Assembly (NCBI GenBank): GCA_937899895.1
Contig: CALBQR010000044.1
Location: forward strand, 1-35,134
DNA length: 35,134 nt
Source of the DNA: an uncultured Alistipes sp.
GTDB taxonomy: Bacteria; Bacteroidota; Bacteroidia; Bacteroidales; Rikenellaceae
Reading direction: 5' to 3'
Under the pieces are notes generated by a model that did no database searches, was not told where the DNA came from, and saw nothing but the letters and a program-made list of their open reading frames with translations. This document shows positions 14,261 to 22,582 of this stretch, piece by piece (position 1 is the stretch's first letter; the number at the start of each line of letters is the position of its first letter). A program made the translations under genes and the position numbers.

Positions 14261-15940
14261 ATGACACGTTTAAGAACTCTATTCACCGCAGTCGCTCTAC
14301 TCGCTTCGAGTGTAGCTTTAGCCTGCACCAATTTTATCGTTACGCGCGGAGCTTCGACCGATGGCTCGATCATCGTCAGCTATGCCGCCGATTCACACCA
14401 GCTCTATGGCGCACTCTACAAGTACAACGCCCCCAAGAAGGGTTATCCCAAAGGTACTTATATGCCCGTATATGATTGGGATAGTGGTCGTTATATGGGT
14501 CAGATCAAACAAGCCGAGCGCACATATTCGACCGTTGGTAATATGAATGAACACTCGCTCATCATCACCGAAACAACCTTTGGCGGTCGTCCCGAATTGG
14601 AGGATTCGACAGGCATTATGGACTACGGCTCGCTGATCTACATCACCCTGCAACGAGCTAAAACGGCACGTGAGGCAATCGACGTAATCGTTTCGCTTAC
14701 AGAGGAGTATGGCTACGCATCGAGTGGCGAGTCATTCACTATTGCCGACGCTAATGAGGTGTGGATTATGGAGCTGATTGGCAAAGGCTGCAAGCTCAAC
14801 GAGCGTGGCGACAACATTAATAAAGGTATCGTCTATGTGGCTCGCCGCGTGCCCGACGGTTATGTCAGCGCACACGCAAACCACTCGCGTATCTCGACCT
14901 TCCCGAAGAACGATCCCGAAAATTGCGTCTATTCGGACGACGTGATCTCGTTCGCACGCGAGGCGGGTCTGTACGAGGGTTCGGATGATAATTTCAGTTT
15001 CTGCGACACATACGCTCCCGCTGACTTTATGGCATTGCGCGGTTGCGAGGCTCGCGTTTGGAGTTTCTTCCGTATGGTTGCCGACGGTATGGATCAGTAT
15101 CTCGACTACGCAATGGGACACAACCCCAAAAACCGTATGCCCCTGTGGGTTAAGCCGCGCGCAAAGGTTTCGGCAAAGATGGTTTTCGACGCTATGCGCG
15201 ACCACTATGAAGGTACCCCGATGGATATGACCAAAGATGTTGGCGCAGGTGGCAACGGTCTGCCTTATCGCTGGCGTCCAATGAGTTGGGAGGTTGATGG
15301 CGTGGAATATACCAACGAGCGTGCTACGGCTACGCAGCAGACAGGTTTCTGGCTTGTGGCACAGGCTCGTAATTGGTTGCCCAATCCGATTGGTGGCGTG
15401 CTGTGGTTTGGTGTTGATGACGCTTCGACATCGGCCCTGACTCCGATCTACTGCTCGATAAACGAGGTTCCCGAATGTTTTGCAGAGGGCAATGGCTCGA
15501 TGATGGAGTACTCGCCTACGTCGGCATTCTGGCTGTTCAATCGCGTTTCAAATTTCGCTTACCTGCGTTACAATATGATTGGCTCGGAGGTACGCGGCAA
15601 GGTTGATGCGTGGGAGAATGCTCGTTTGGAGGAGTTGGCCGAGGTTGATGCAAAGGCTGCCGCCCTCTACCAAAAGAGTCCCAAGAAGGCGCAGGAGTTC
15701 GTAACGCGCTATTCGGTTGAGAAGGCACAGAAATTGTTCGCAGAGTGGTCGGCTTTGGATCAGTATCTGCTCGTTAAATACATTGACGGCAACGTGAAAC
15801 GTCAAAACGAAGACGGCTCGTTCCAGGACAATGGTCAGGGTCGTGCGATTCCCGAAATGCCTATGTTCCCCGGCTACGACGAGAAGTGGAAGCGCGCAGT
15901 AGCTGACGACGCTGGCGAAACGCTTAAAGTAATCAAATAA
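14261..15940 (+). CDS. Secreted C69 family dipeptidase (Ntn hydrolase)
   Basis: A 559-residue dipeptidase of MEROPS family C69. A signal peptide (residues 1-21, ending SSVALA) is followed immediately by C22 in CTNFIVTRGAS. This is the expected N-terminal nucleophile once the leader is removed, since Ntn hydrolases use the free N-terminal Cys. The segment before Cys (A-L-A) is not a good lipobox, so signal peptidase I cleavage rather than lipidation is favoured. Other family segments are ANEVWIMELIGKG, FSFCDTYAPADFM, LPYRWRPMSWE, and TPIYCSINEVPECF. It probably hydrolyses dipeptides in the periplasm or outside the cell. It has its own promoter and is followed 16 bases later by lpdA. Confidence 0.92.
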   Translation: MTRLRTLFTAVALLASSVALACTNFIVTRGASTDGSIIVSYAADSHQLYGALYKYNAPKKGYPKGTYMPVYDWDSGRYMGQIKQAERTYSTVGNMNEHSLIITETTFGGRPELEDSTGIMDYGSLIYITLQRAKTAREAIDVIVSLTEEYGYASSGESFTIADANEVWIMELIGKGCKLNERGDNINKGIVYVARRVPDGYVSAHANHSRISTFPKNDPENCVYSDDVISFAREAGLYEGSDDNFSFCDTYAPADFMALRGCEARVWSFFRMVADGMDQYLDYAMGHNPKNRMPLWVKPRAKVSAKMVFDAMRDHYEGTPMDMTKDVGAGGNGLPYRWRPMSWEVDGVEYTNERATATQQTGFWLVAQARNWLPNPIGGVLWFGVDDASTSALTPIYCSINEVPECFAEGNGSMMEYSPTSAFWLFNRVSNFAYLRYNMIGSEVRGKVDAWENARLEELAEVDAKAAALYQKSPKKAQEFVTRYSVEKAQKLFAEWSALDQYLLVKYIDGNVKRQNEDGSFQDNGQGRAIPEMPMFPGYDEKWKRAVADDAGETLKVIK

Positions 15941-15956
15941 AACACGCTATAAGAGA

Positions 15957-17348
15957 ATGAAATACGACATTATAGTTATCGGCAGCGGACCCGGTGGTTA
16001 TGTGGCCGCCGTACGCGCTGCACAGGCCGGCAAACGCACCGCAATCGTCGAGCGCGAAGCGTTGGGTGGCGTCTGCCTGAATTGGGGTTGTATCCCAACA
16101 AAGGCTCTTTTGAAGAGCGCATCGGTATATCACTACGTTAAGAATGCCGCTGCTTACGGTATCGACATCGAGGGTGAGGCAAAGGCCGACATCTCGAAGA
16201 TTGTAGCTCGTAGTCGTGGTGTTGCCGAGACAATGAGCAAGGGCATTGACTTCCTGATGAAGAAGAATAAAATCGACGTTCTGCGTGGCCACGGCTCGAT
16301 CGAGAGCAAAGGCGTTGTAGCGGTCGAAAACGAGGAGGGTCGCACGCTTTATGAGGCCGATCATATCATCTTGGCTACGGGTGCGCGCCCGCGTCAAATG
16401 CCCTTTATTCCCGTTGATGGCGAGAAGATTATCACCTCGCGCGAGGCATTGGTTGTCAAGGAGTTACCTGAATCAATCGTAGTGATCGGATCGGGTGCGA
16501 TCGGTAGCGAGTTTGCCTTTCTGTTTGCGCAGTTGGGCGTGAAGGTTACCATTGTCGAGTATCTGCCCAACCTTATGCCGCTCGAAGACGAGGAGGTGTC
16601 GAAGACAATGGAACGCGCCTTCCGCAAGATGCGCGCGACGGTCTATACGGGCACAACCGTAAAGGCCGCTCGCGTCAATGACGAGGGTCGCTGCGAGGTC
16701 GATATCGAGGGTAAGAAGGGTGCCGAAACACTCGTTGCAGATATGGTTTTGGCGGCCGTCGGTATCAAAACCAACACCGAAAACATCGGCTTGGAGAAGG
16801 TCGGCATCGAATTGGAGCGCGACAAAATCAAGGTCGATGAGCACTATCAGACTGCTGTCGAGGGTATCTATGCAATTGGCGATTTGATCCCTACACCCGC
16901 ATTGGCACACGTTGCATCAGCCGAGGCAATTCATTGTGTTGATGCTATTTGCGGCCGCTCACCTCAACCGATTGATTACTCGACTATTCCTTCGTGCGTC
17001 TATACTTCACCAGAGGTTGCATCGGTCGGTTTGACCGAGAAGCAGGCCGCGGAGAAGGGTATCGAGTTGAAGGTCGGCCGATTCCAATTCACGGCGTCGG
17101 GCAAAGCGGCTGCGGCAGGCGAGCGCGACGGTTTTGTAAAGTTGCTCTTTGACGCTGCAACCGACAAGTTGGTTGGTGCTCACTTCGTGGGTATGAACGT
17201 AACAGAGATGATCGCCGAGCCGACCGTAGCCAAGGCTTTGGGTGCAACGGCCGAGGTTCTGGCACACACAATCCACCCGCACCCGACAATGAACGAGGCG
17301 GTGATGGAGGCAGCCGAGGCAGCTCTGGGACACGCTATTCACGGATAA
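15957..17348 (+). CDS. lpdA: Dihydrolipoyl dehydrogenase
   Basis: A 463-residue FAD disulphide oxidoreductase (E3), which reoxidises dihydrolipoyl groups with NAD in 2-oxoacid dehydrogenase or glycine cleavage complexes. It has the FAD motif IGSGPGGYVAAVRAA, the redox disulphide GGVCLNWGCIPTK (C40, C45), the NAD motif VIGSGAIGSEFA, the FAD-contacting YAIGDLIPTPALAHVA and the C-terminal HPHPTMNEAVMEA with the catalytic His-Glu pair. No E1, E2, lipoyl carrier or glycine-cleavage gene lies nearby, so its partner complex is not shown. It is 16 bases downstream of the C69 gene and ends at a terminator. Confidence 0.97.
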   Translation: MKYDIIVIGSGPGGYVAAVRAAQAGKRTAIVEREALGGVCLNWGCIPTKALLKSASVYHYVKNAAAYGIDIEGEAKADISKIVARSRGVAETMSKGIDFLMKKNKIDVLRGHGSIESKGVVAVENEEGRTLYEADHIILATGARPRQMPFIPVDGEKIITSREALVVKELPESIVVIGSGAIGSEFAFLFAQLGVKVTIVEYLPNLMPLEDEEVSKTMERAFRKMRATVYTGTTVKAARVNDEGRCEVDIEGKKGAETLVADMVLAAVGIKTNTENIGLEKVGIELERDKIKVDEHYQTAVEGIYAIGDLIPTPALAHVASAEAIHCVDAICGRSPQPIDYSTIPSCVYTSPEVASVGLTEKQAAEKGIELKVGRFQFTASGKAAAAGERDGFVKLLFDAATDKLVGAHFVGMNVTEMIAEPTVAKALGATAEVLAHTIHPHPTMNEAVMEAAEAALGHAIHG

Positions 17349-17369
17349 AATCCGATAAATTTCATAGGA

Positions 17370-17405
17370 AAACGCTCGATTTATACAAAATCGGGCGTTT
17401 TTTGT
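17370..17405 (+). terminator. Rho-independent terminator after lpdA
   Basis: AAACGCTCGATTT (17370-17382) pairs with AAATCGGGCGTTT (17388-17400) with one G-U wobble, a 5-base loop and a following T run. Confidence 0.88.
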
Positions 17406-17458
17406 TTGGAGTTGAAAAAGTTTTTTTTTAATATTGCAAAAATCAATCTATAAAAACT

Positions 17459-17932
17459 ATGAAAACAACAACCAAACTTTTACTCGCCATTCTATTTGCC
17501 ACATTGGCAATTGGTCAAGCGACGGCTGCCGATCAGAACAAAAGAGAGCTACGCAAAGCTCAAAAAGAGCAGGCTTTTCTGCTCGACACGGTTGGCAGAG
17601 AGATTGTAACAATGGAAGACGGGACAGTTATCTATGCCGCTTTTTTCAAAAATAAAGACAAGCACCCCTCAATAGATTATCGAGTTTGGGCGCAAAGTAT
17701 GATTAAATACCCCAAAGGATGCACAGCCAGAGGCAAAGTTCAAGTGCGAATCGTTGTCGATAACGACGGAAGCGTATGTTTCCACGAACTACTTTTCTCG
17801 CCTGATCCGGCACTGACCGAAGCCGTTAAAGAGGTCTTGCAAAAGTCTCCAAAATGGCATCCAGCAGTCAGTCTTGACGGAACAAAATTCTATCGAACAG
17901 CCTATACGTTAAACTTTATGTTCCAATACTAA
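17459..17932 (+). CDS. Secreted protein with TonB C-terminal-like domain
   Basis: A 157-residue protein with a signal peptide (residues 1-24, LLLAILFATLAIGQATA). Residues ~75-157 fit the TonB C-terminal fold used in Bacteroidota proteins: IKYPKGCTARGKVQVRIVVD, then DGSVCFHELLFSPDPALTEAV, then LQKSPKWHPAV. It has no membrane anchor or Pro-rich linker, so it is not a full TonB energy transducer; such short secreted proteins are of unknown role. It stands alone between two terminators, about 50 bases from the lpdA terminator. A TAATATTG near 17429 is a partial -7 box only. The two mature-domain cysteines (C88 and C101 by my count) could form a disulphide. Confidence 0.78.
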   Translation: MKTTTKLLLAILFATLAIGQATAADQNKRELRKAQKEQAFLLDTVGREIVTMEDGTVIYAAFFKNKDKHPSIDYRVWAQSMIKYPKGCTARGKVQVRIVVDNDGSVCFHELLFSPDPALTEAVKEVLQKSPKWHPAVSLDGTKFYRTAYTLNFMFQY

Positions 17933-17953
17933 CGAAAAACTATCAAAAAAATC

Positions 17954-17987
17954 ACACCGCCCGACCTCTTACGAAGTCGGGCGGTGT
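17954..17987. terminator. Bidirectional hairpin terminator
   Basis: ACACCGCCCGAC and GTCGGGCGGTGT form a perfect 12-bp stem with a 10-base loop, preceded by an A run. It lies between the TonB-C-like gene (plus) and the small membrane protein gene (minus). Confidence 0.87.
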
Positions 17988-18008
17988 TGCGTTTAAGGTG
18001 CGAGCGGA

Positions 18009-18236
18009 TTATTTCTTAAACCACTGTGCAGCCCTATCCTTTGCGTAGAAGTAGTAGAACGCAGCACCAATCATATAAGGTACCAAGATTACGATCAAAG
18101 CCATAACCAGCTTACCTACTACATCGAGATCCTTACGCTGAAAGATCTGAACCGAAAGAATGATCTGGATTACCAGACAAATCAAACCAAGAATCATTGT
18201 CAATATAAATTTAAGGTTAAACAATAGTTTTTTCAA
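18009..18236 (-). CDS. Small two-helix membrane protein downstream of truA
   Basis: A 75-residue protein with two hydrophobic segments (about residues 11-32 and 42-64) and a basic N-terminus (MKKLLFNLKF). The second segment, with KLVMALIVILVPYMIGAAFYYF, is a little like the PLDc-N two-helix domain (positive charge, then LVPxxG), but I would not name it. The start is TTG at 18236, immediately after the truA stop, so it probably relies on coupled translation; the nearest ATG (18197) would remove the first 13 residues including the basic N-terminus. A strong terminator follows its stop. Confidence 0.62.
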   Translation of the reverse strand: MKKLLFNLKFILTMILGLICLVIQIILSVQIFQRKDLDVVGKLVMALIVILVPYMIGAAFYYFYAKDRAAQWFKK

Positions 18237-18995
18237 TTAATTACGTCGCTCAAAAACTTCGGGCGGATATTGCACATCGTTCAAAAACAGCCCCTGCGCA
18301 GGTGCCGAGCCCGATGAGCGCGCCAGATCACACGCAGCAACAATCTCGGCAAAACCCTTCGGGGTCAACTTGCCCATACCGACATCAACCAGCGTTCCGA
18401 CAATCGCGCGCACCATATTGCGCAAAAAGCGATCGGCAGCGATCGTAAATTCCAAAACTCCATCTTCAAGCACCCGCCAGCGAGCCTCGTAGATATGACA
18501 GATGTTGGTCGTATTGTTCGAGTTGAGCTTGGCAAACGATGTAAAATCCTCAAAATCGAACAATCGCGCAGCCGCCTCGTTCATCGCCTCAACATCCAAC
18601 GTAACATAGTACTGCCACGCGTGAGCGCGAGTAAATGGATTCTTCTTTGGCTCAATGCGATAGCGATACTCGCGGCGCACGGCATCGAAGCGGGCGTGTG
18701 CCTCATCGTTCACCTGCGAAATGCTCATCACCGCAATATCGCGTGGCAAAATTGCGTTCAAATGATACGCAAAGCTCGACGTGTCGGCAATGGGTTGTAC
18801 AGAATCGAAATGGGCCACATAATAGGCTGCGTGAACGCCCGTATCGGTTCGCCCCGCACCCACAATCTCAGTCGGACAGCGCAGAAGGGTAGAGAGCCCC
18901 TGCTCGATGCACTGCTGCACCGAAGGTGCCGACTTCTGACGTTGCCAACCGCAATATGCGGTGCCATCGTAACGTAGCTCAATAAAATATCGCAT
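18237..18995 (-). CDS. truA: tRNA pseudouridine(38-40) synthase
   Basis: A 252-residue enzyme that isomerises uridines 38-40 of the tRNA anticodon arm. RYDGTAYCGWQRQ at the N-terminus and GAGRTDTGVHA with the catalytic Asp (D51) are diagnostic; RREYRYRI and FLRNMVRAIVGTLVDVGMGK are also family features. The ATG at 18995 is used, since homologues begin near MRYFIELRYDGT; the longer frame from 19031 would overlap the promoter. It has an apparent promoter at 19029-19060 and is divergent from lepB. Confidence 0.95.
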   Translation of the reverse strand: MRYFIELRYDGTAYCGWQRQKSAPSVQQCIEQGLSTLLRCPTEIVGAGRTDTGVHAAYYVAHFDSVQPIADTSSFAYHLNAILPRDIAVMSISQVNDEAHARFDAVRREYRYRIEPKKNPFTRAHAWQYYVTLDVEAMNEAAARLFDFEDFTSFAKLNSNNTTNICHIYEARWRVLEDGVLEFTIAADRFLRNMVRAIVGTLVDVGMGKLTPKGFAEIVAACDLARSSGSAPAQGLFLNDVQYPPEVFERRN

Positions 18996-19028
18996 TAAAG
19001 ATTTCGATCCTTTTACGTTTATTGCCAA

Positions 19029-19060
19029 CAAATGTAATATAAAAATCTAAAACTGTCAAA
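19029..19060 (-). promoter_or_regulatory. Bacteroidota promoter of truA
   Basis: On the minus strand the -7 box is TACATTTG (19029-19036), and after 20 bases a -33 TTTG is present (19057-19060). Both elements fit the Bacteroidota consensus. It points away from the lepB promoter. Confidence 0.68.
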
Positions 19061-19089
19061 AAATATTTCATTTTAAGCAGATAAAATTG

Positions 19090-19097
19090 TATCTTTG
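19090..19097 (+). promoter_or_regulatory. -7 box upstream of lepB
   Basis: TATCTTTG fits TAnnTTTG and leaves an untranslated leader of about 75-80 bases before the lepB ATG (19179). The leader contains GC-rich and then AT-rich stretches and a short AAAAC/GTTTT inverted pair; I see no recognised riboswitch. Confidence 0.6.
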
Positions 19098-19178
19098 TCC
19101 GTTAGGAACAAGCCGCAGACAGGCGCGGCGGACAGCTCTGAAAACAAACGTTTTAACAGATAATTTGAAGGTTAAAAA

Positions 19179-20537
19179 ATGGATAAACTGAAACAGATAT
19201 TCGCTAACCGTTGGGTAAAATTCTCACTCGCCGCCATAATTTATACGCTTTGGTTCGTCGTTTGGACCGGAAATCTCTGGTGGTTACTCGGTTTGATCAT
19301 CATTTTCGACGTCTATATCACGAAGTTTTTATACCGTTTTATCGGTCAATACAACGATAAACTCAAAGAGAAGAGCAAAATCTATCGCTCGATTGAGGAG
19401 TGGGTGAGTGCGATTATCTTCGCAACAGTCGTTGCTTCGATAATTCACATCTTCATTTTCCAGATGTATGTGATTCCCTCGTCTTCGATGGAGGGCACGT
19501 TGCTTGTGGGTGATTACCTCTACGTGAGCAAGGTTACTTATGGTCCGCAGATGCCTAATACGCCCGTAGCTTTCCCGTTTGTGCATCACACGATGCCATT
19601 CTCAAAGACGGGCGCAAAGTCTTACTCGGAGATTATTCAGCGACCTTACCACCGACTGAAAGGTCTGCGACAGATCGAGCGCGACGACATCGTGGTATTC
19701 AATTTCCCTGCGGGAGATACCGTGCTCTTGGAGCGTCAGGAAAAGACCTATTACGACGTTCTGCGTTACTATCAGCAGCAATATGGGCACACCGAGGGTC
19801 GCCGCCGTTTGGAGCAGGATTTTACGATCGTTGCCCGACCCGTTGATAAACGCGAGAACTACATCAAGCGTTGTGTTGCCATTGCGGGCGACACACTCTC
19901 GATTATCAATGGCGAGGTGATTGTCAATGGAGTTACACAACGAGAAATCCCCGAAAAACAACATCTTAACTTTGTAACGACCAACGCTCCGATCAGCCTT
20001 ACGGCGTTCAAGAATATGGGCATTAGCGAGGTTTCGGGTGCAGGTCTAAACTACTCGATGCACCTGACCGAGGCCGAGGAGAAGGCCGTCAGCCAAATGC
20101 GCAAGGTGGTTGCTGCGGAGCGTTATTACGACGATTTGCAGAACCTCGACTACTTTCCCAACGACACCTCATATACCTGGAACATCGACAATATGGGCCC
20201 GCTGTGGATACCCGCCAAAGGTGCAACGATCGTCCTCAACGCGCAAACGTGGCCACTATATCGTCGTGCAATCGAGGTTTATGAAGGCAACACCGTCGAG
20301 GAGCGCAATGGCGAGTATCTGATCAATGGCGAAGTGGCAACGGAATACACCTTTAAGATGGATTACTACTTTATGATGGGCGACAACCGACACAACTCGG
20401 CAGACTCGCGCTTTTGGGGTTTCGTTCCGGAGGATCACATCGTAGGTAAGGCTTCGTTCGTATGGCTATCACTCGACCCCGAAAAGAGCTTCCCTGCGAA
20501 TATTCGTTGGAGTCGTATGTTCCGCAAGACAATCTAA
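19179..20537 (+). CDS. lepB: Signal peptidase I (long Bacteroidota type)
   Basis: A 452-residue membrane serine peptidase that removes signal peptides from exported proteins. It has N-terminal hydrophobic segments (about 14-30, 33-48 and 78-95), then YVIPSSSMEGTLLVGDYL with the catalytic Ser (S103), and KRCVAIAGDTL with the catalytic Lys (K230). The C-terminal box is MMGDNRHNSADSRFWGFVPEDHIVGKA near residues 390-420. Between the Lys box and this box lies a long insertion (about residues 250-385), and another between Ser and Lys, making it far longer than E. coli-type LepB (~324). It opens a compact gene run. Confidence 0.95.
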   Translation: MDKLKQIFANRWVKFSLAAIIYTLWFVVWTGNLWWLLGLIIIFDVYITKFLYRFIGQYNDKLKEKSKIYRSIEEWVSAIIFATVVASIIHIFIFQMYVIPSSSMEGTLLVGDYLYVSKVTYGPQMPNTPVAFPFVHHTMPFSKTGAKSYSEIIQRPYHRLKGLRQIERDDIVVFNFPAGDTVLLERQEKTYYDVLRYYQQQYGHTEGRRRLEQDFTIVARPVDKRENYIKRCVAIAGDTLSIINGEVIVNGVTQREIPEKQHLNFVTTNAPISLTAFKNMGISEVSGAGLNYSMHLTEAEEKAVSQMRKVVAAERYYDDLQNLDYFPNDTSYTWNIDNMGPLWIPAKGATIVLNAQTWPLYRRAIEVYEGNTVEERNGEYLINGEVATEYTFKMDYYFMMGDNRHNSADSRFWGFVPEDHIVGKASFVWLSLDPEKSFPANIRWSRMFRKTI

Positions 20538-20556
20538 ACAAGCAACCAACCGAGCA

Positions 20557-21168
20557 ATGGAGAACGACGTATATCGCACAATCGAGGCCGACGCCGAGGC
20601 TATCTTCAAGGAGAAGAGCAGTAAGTTTCTCTGCTTTGCTTACCCCGTTACAACGGAGGAGCAGATACGCGAGCGACTCGAAGTGCTGTACAAAAAATAT
20701 TACGACGCTACACACCATTGCTACGCGTGGCGATTGGGACCGCGCGGAGAATCGTTCCGCGCCAACGACGACGGCGAACCATCATCGACCGCCGGCAAAC
20801 CGATTCTCGGACAGTTGCTCTCGCACGAGATTACAGATTGTCTGATCGTTGTCGTGCGATATTTCGGAGGTACGAAATTGGGAGTTTCGGGACTGATCGA
20901 GGCCTATAAAACCTCGGCGGCAGAGGTGATTGCCGCAGCAGAGGTGGTCGAGCGCACGGTCGATGATCACATCGAAGTACGATTCTCTTATATGGCTATG
21001 AACGAGGTGATGAAGATCGTCAAGGATCTGCAACCGAAGATTGCCGATCAATGTTTCGACAACCTCTGCACGATGACACTCACAATACGTCAGAGCCTCA
21101 GCGAGCAACTGCTCACACGCCTGTCGAAGGTCGAGGGAGCACAAGCCGAAATTATGACAAACAACTAA
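20557..21168 (+). CDS. YigZ/IMPACT family protein
   Basis: A 203-residue member of the YigZ (IMPACT) family. The N-terminal UPF0029 domain shows SSKFLCFAYPV, HHCYAWRL, NDDGEPSSTAGKPILGQL and VVVRYFGGTKLGVSGLIEAY, all strongly conserved. The C-terminal ~70 residues form the DUF1949 ferredoxin-like domain. A molecular function is not firmly established; RNA or translation-factor binding has been proposed from its similarity to IMPACT and elongation factor domains. It starts 19 bases after lepB and precedes pyrB by 16 bases. Confidence 0.93.
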   Translation: MENDVYRTIEADAEAIFKEKSSKFLCFAYPVTTEEQIRERLEVLYKKYYDATHHCYAWRLGPRGESFRANDDGEPSSTAGKPILGQLLSHEITDCLIVVVRYFGGTKLGVSGLIEAYKTSAAEVIAAAEVVERTVDDHIEVRFSYMAMNEVMKIVKDLQPKIADQCFDNLCTMTLTIRQSLSEQLLTRLSKVEGAQAEIMTNN

Positions 21169-21184
21169 AAACCAAACATAAACT

Positions 21185-22096
21185 ATGGCGAAGAAGAGTC
21201 TTATTTCAATCACAGATCTCACCAAAGATGAGATCATTCGCATTACTGAATTGGCCGCCTACTTCGAGGAGCACCCCTACGAGCCACTGCTCAACGGACG
21301 AGTGATCGCCTCGCTGTTTTTCGAGCCTTCGACCCGCACCCGACTCAGTTTCGAGAGCGCAATCAACCGCCTCGGTGCTCGCGTAATCGGCTTCTCGGAT
21401 ACGGCTAACACCAGTGTATCGAAAGGCGAAACATTCCACGACACTATTCAGGTGATCAGCAACTACTGCGATATGATCGTAATGCGCCACTCGTTGGAGG
21501 GTGCTCCGCGCTACGCCAGCGAGTTCTCGAAGGTGCCTATCGTCAATGCAGGCGACGGTGCAAATCAGCACCCCTCGCAGACGCTGCTCGATCTCTATTC
21601 GATCAAAAAGACGCAGGGCACTCTCGACGGCATCAATATTATGATGGTCGGCGACTTGAAGTATGGCCGCACCGTACATTCGTTGTTGCAGGCTCTCTCG
21701 CACTTCAATACCAAATTTACGTTCGTTGCTCCGCCCGAACTGCGTATGCCGGAGGAGTATAAGCAATTCCTGCGCGACAAGGGTCTGGAATATACCGAGA
21801 CGACCGAGATCGGCGACGCTATCAACGAGGCCGACATCGTCTATATGACCCGTGTGCAGCGCGAGCGTTTCACCGACCCGATGGAGTATGAGCGTGTGAA
21901 GAATGTCTATGTTTTGAAGAACTCAATGCTCGATGGCACGAAGGAGAATATGCGTATTCTGCACCCGCTGCCGCGCGTGGGCGAGATCGCTTACGACGTC
22001 GATCAGAATCCCAAGGCTTACTACTTCAACCAGACCGAAAACGGTGTTTATACCCGTATGGCAATCATCAGTTATTTGTTAGGCGTTAAAAAGTAA
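21185..22096 (+). CDS. pyrB: Aspartate carbamoyltransferase, catalytic chain
   Basis: A 303-residue enzyme that condenses carbamoyl phosphate and aspartate to carbamoyl-aspartate in pyrimidine synthesis. The carbamoyl-phosphate loop FFEPSTRTRLSFESA, ANQHPSQTLLDLYSI and HPLPRVGEIAYDVD are all present, together with MVGDLKYGRTVHSL. Length is standard (~305). pyrI follows after 10 bases, so the class B hexameric catalytic/regulatory holoenzyme with allosteric control by nucleotides is expected. Confidence 0.97.
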   Translation: MAKKSLISITDLTKDEIIRITELAAYFEEHPYEPLLNGRVIASLFFEPSTRTRLSFESAINRLGARVIGFSDTANTSVSKGETFHDTIQVISNYCDMIVMRHSLEGAPRYASEFSKVPIVNAGDGANQHPSQTLLDLYSIKKTQGTLDGINIMMVGDLKYGRTVHSLLQALSHFNTKFTFVAPPELRMPEEYKQFLRDKGLEYTETTEIGDAINEADIVYMTRVQRERFTDPMEYERVKNVYVLKNSMLDGTKENMRILHPLPRVGEIAYDVDQNPKAYYFNQTENGVYTRMAIISYLLGVKK

Positions 22097-22106
22097 AAAA
22101 AGGACT

Positions 22107-22574
22107 ATGGCACACGATAATAAAATACAAGAGGTTCGCGCCATCGAGAATGGTACGGTAATCGACCACATTCCGTCGGATCAGCTCTTCAAGATTATCC
22201 GCATTATGCAGCTCGACCGCGCTCCGCAGCGCATTACATTCGGTATGAATCTCGAAAGTAAGCGTATGGGTAGCAAAGCAATTATCAAGATTGCCGATCG
22301 TTATTGCCTCGACAAGGAGATCAACCGCATTGCTCTGTTTGCTCCGATGGCTATGGTCAATACGATTAAGGATTTCGAGGTGATCGAGAAGCGCAAGGTA
22401 ACCGTTCCGGAACATATTGATGGTTTCGTGCGTTGCGCCAACCCCAAGTGTATCACCAACAACGAGCCCGTTCGCACCGCATTTGACGTACTGAATAACG
22501 ACGGTAAAATCTCGTTGCGTTGCCGCTACTGCGAGAAGGTAACCCTTCAATCGCAGATGGAGTTAATAAAGTAA
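22107..22574 (+). CDS. pyrI: Aspartate carbamoyltransferase, regulatory chain
   Basis: A 155-residue regulatory subunit that binds ATP/CTP at the N-terminal domain and zinc at the C-terminal domain to assemble and control PyrB. The N-terminus has AIENGTVIDHIPSDQLFKI, and the C-terminal zinc site is C112-x-x-x-x-C117 (CANPKC) with CRYC further on, four Cys in all. Length is normal. It overlaps nothing and lies 8 bases ahead of uvrA. Confidence 0.97.
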   Translation: MAHDNKIQEVRAIENGTVIDHIPSDQLFKIIRIMQLDRAPQRITFGMNLESKRMGSKAIIKIADRYCLDKEINRIALFAPMAMVNTIKDFEVIEKRKVTVPEHIDGFVRCANPKCITNNEPVRTAFDVLNNDGKISLRCRYCEKVTLQSQMELIK

Positions 22575-22582
22575 TTATTTGA

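Noticed and set aside
18996..19031. Longer start for truA at 19031
   Set aside because: Would overlap the TACATTTG promoter box; conserved N-terminus begins at 18995.
19098..19178. Riboswitch or small RNA in the lepB leader
   Set aside because: Only a short AAAAC/GTTTT pair and GC-rich patch are visible; nothing resembles a known class.
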